Shown: positions 5,465-6,363 of the stretch, piece after piece
How the letters are laid out: each line of letters begins with the position of its first letter
How positions within the stretch are numbered: position 1 is the first letter of the stretch
Source: an uncultured Eubacteriales bacterium
Lineage (GTDB): Bacteria; Bacillota; Clostridia; Christensenellales; CAG-917
Assembly (NCBI GenBank): GCA_900553825.1
Contig: USEV01000049.1
Location: forward strand, 1 to 6,363
DNA: 6,363 nucleotides
Direction: 5' to 3'
Program-made: the position numbers and the translations under genes
Notes under the pieces: generated by a model
Told to the model about the DNA's origin: nothing
The model's input: only the letters and a program-made list of their open reading frames with translations
Databases searched by the model: none

Positions 5465-6363
5465 ATGATAGAACTGAGGCAAATAAGCAAGATATATGCA
5501 AGCAAGGGCGGGCAGGTGCCTGCGCTTGTCAATATAGACTTGTTGTTGTCCGCGAACGGGTTGATATTCGTGCTCGGCAAAAGCGGATGCGGCAAGACCA
5601 CGCTGCTCAACATGATAGGCGGGCTGGACGATCCCACATCCGGCAAGATTTTGGTGGACGGCACGGAAATAGGCGCTGCGGACGGCTTGGCGGGGGATCT
5701 TTACCGAAACTATAAAGTAGGTTTTGTTTTTCAGGAATACAATCTCATAGACGGAGACACGGTCGGGCAGAACGTCGGGCTTGCATTAGAGCTACAAAAA
5801 GCCGACGATGTAGGGGCAAGAATCGCCGAGGCATTGTCGCGCGTAGGTCTTGGCGGACACGAACACAGGAAGATAAGCGAACTGTCCGGCGGACAAAAGC
5901 AGAGAGTGGCGATCGCGCGGGCGCTCGTCAAAAACTCGGAGATCATCCTTGCCGACGAACCGACGGGCAATCTGGACAGTTTTACCTCTGACGAGATCTA
6001 TGAATTACTGCAAGAGATATCCCGCGACAAGCTGGTCGTCGTGGTCTCGCACGACGAAGAGAGCGCGATGAGGTATGCCGACAGGATCATACGGCTTAAA
6101 GACGGCAGGATCGTCGAGGACTACGAGCGGTCGCCCCTCCCGAAAGCCGAACCTCGGGCGGACGGGAGAAAAGCAAATAATCCGGAAAAGCGCGGCAACC
6201 TCTCCTTCGTCGCCATGTTGAAACTCGCCATGCGTGATTTCAAAAGGCGTTGGGGGAGGATGTTCATCACCACCGTACTGTTGGTGTGTACGCTTTCCCT
6301 TTTCGCCGTCACCGTGTCGCTTTTGGAAAAGGATCCGTACGAGCGTTTTCACGAATCGTACAC
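5465..6363 (+). CDS. ABC transporter: MacB/LolD-type ATPase fused to FtsX-type permease (5' part)
   Basis: The frame is open from ATG 5465 to the window end (299 complete codons, no stop), so the gene is cut by the window edge. The ATPase domain (about 1-218) is complete: Walker [10 protein letters not shown] (38-46), Q-loop Gln90 in FVFQEYN, signature LSGGQKQR (140-147), Walker B IILADEP (160-166) with catalytic Glu165, D-loop NLD (169-171) and switch His196 in [10 protein letters not shown] polar linker (about 219-247) leads to [16 protein letters not shown] and a hydrophobic span of about residues 267-287, the usual entry to an FtsX/MacB-type permease. ATPase and permease therefore appear to be one chain. 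Such transporters export or extract peptides, lipids or antimicrobials, or sense them; the substrate is unknown. The start is set by GGAGG (5453-5457), 7 nt upstream. Ile codons are ATA in 11 of 20 cases, against about 4 of 14 in the hydrolase gene, hinting at a different history. Confidence 0.9.
   Translation, partial: MIELRQISKIYASKGGQVPALVNIDLLLSANGLIFVLGKSGCGKTTLLNMIGGLDDPTSGKILVDGTEIGAADGLAGDLYRNYKVGFVFQEYNLIDGDTVGQNVGLALELQKADDVGARIAEALSRVGLGGHEHRKISELSGGQKQRVAIARALVKNSEIILADEPTGNLDSFTSDEIYELLQEISRDKLVVVVSHDEESAMRYADRIIRLKDGRIVEDYERSPLPKAEPRADGRKANNPEKRGNLSFVAMLKLAMRDFKRRWGRMFITTVLLVCTLSLFAVTVSLLEKDPYERFHESY

Noticed and set aside
5446..5715. Open frame of 89 codons on the + strand overlapping the ABC gene start
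   Set aside because: It is in a different frame from the ATPase, has no Shine-Dalgarno at the right distance, and its Arg-rich sequence is the frame-shifted reading of the Walker A region.

Overview
The window looks like chromosomal DNA of an anaerobic, fairly GC-rich Bacillota (Clostridia-type) bacterium. The grounds are strong AGGAGG-type Shine-Dalgarno sites in front of every complete gene, a clostridial-style Rho with a long charged N-terminal linker, a stand-alone FprA-type flavodiiron protein (typical of strict anaerobes), and a DUF2804 protein. This assignment is inference from gene content and style. No rRNA, tRNA, CRISPR array, IS element or integrase was seen.

Layout, all genes on the + strand: (1) the 3' end of a metallo-beta-lactamase-fold hydrolase of the COG2220/UlaG-like type (2-334). 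(2) An 87-nt gap holding a 14-base C/T run paired into a GC-rich hairpin just before the rho Shine-Dalgarno. (3) A tightly spaced gene row, rho (422-1885), a DUF2804 protein (1911-2936) and fprA (2963-4117), with gaps of 25 and 26 nt, very likely one transcript. (4) An 87-nt gap with a terminator-like hairpin that competes with an alternative fold, so termination or attenuation is possible. (5) An alpha/beta-hydrolase of the HGGGW/GDSAG esterase type (4205-5143), closed by a strong intrinsic terminator (5188-5213). (6) A visibly more AT-rich 251-nt stretch (5214-5464) with a good sigma-A-type promoter, four same-direction TGTCAC motifs and a second -10-like box. (7) The 5' part of an ABC transporter gene (5465 to the window end) that encodes a complete MacB/LolD-type ATPase and continues in frame into an FtsX-type permease; it is cut off by the window edge.

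How the genes relate: the rho-DUF2804-fprA row joins a housekeeping termination factor with an uncharacterised protein and an O2/NO-scavenging enzyme. No shared pathway is evident, and co-transcription may be incidental. The ABC gene is a separate unit with its own regulatory region, apparently built for conditional expression. Its isoleucine codon use differs from the upstream hydrolase gene. No clearly new multi-gene system is visible. The most interesting points are the possible Rho-responsive leader in front of rho, the competing hairpins after fprA, and the repeat-rich promoter region of the fused ABC exporter.
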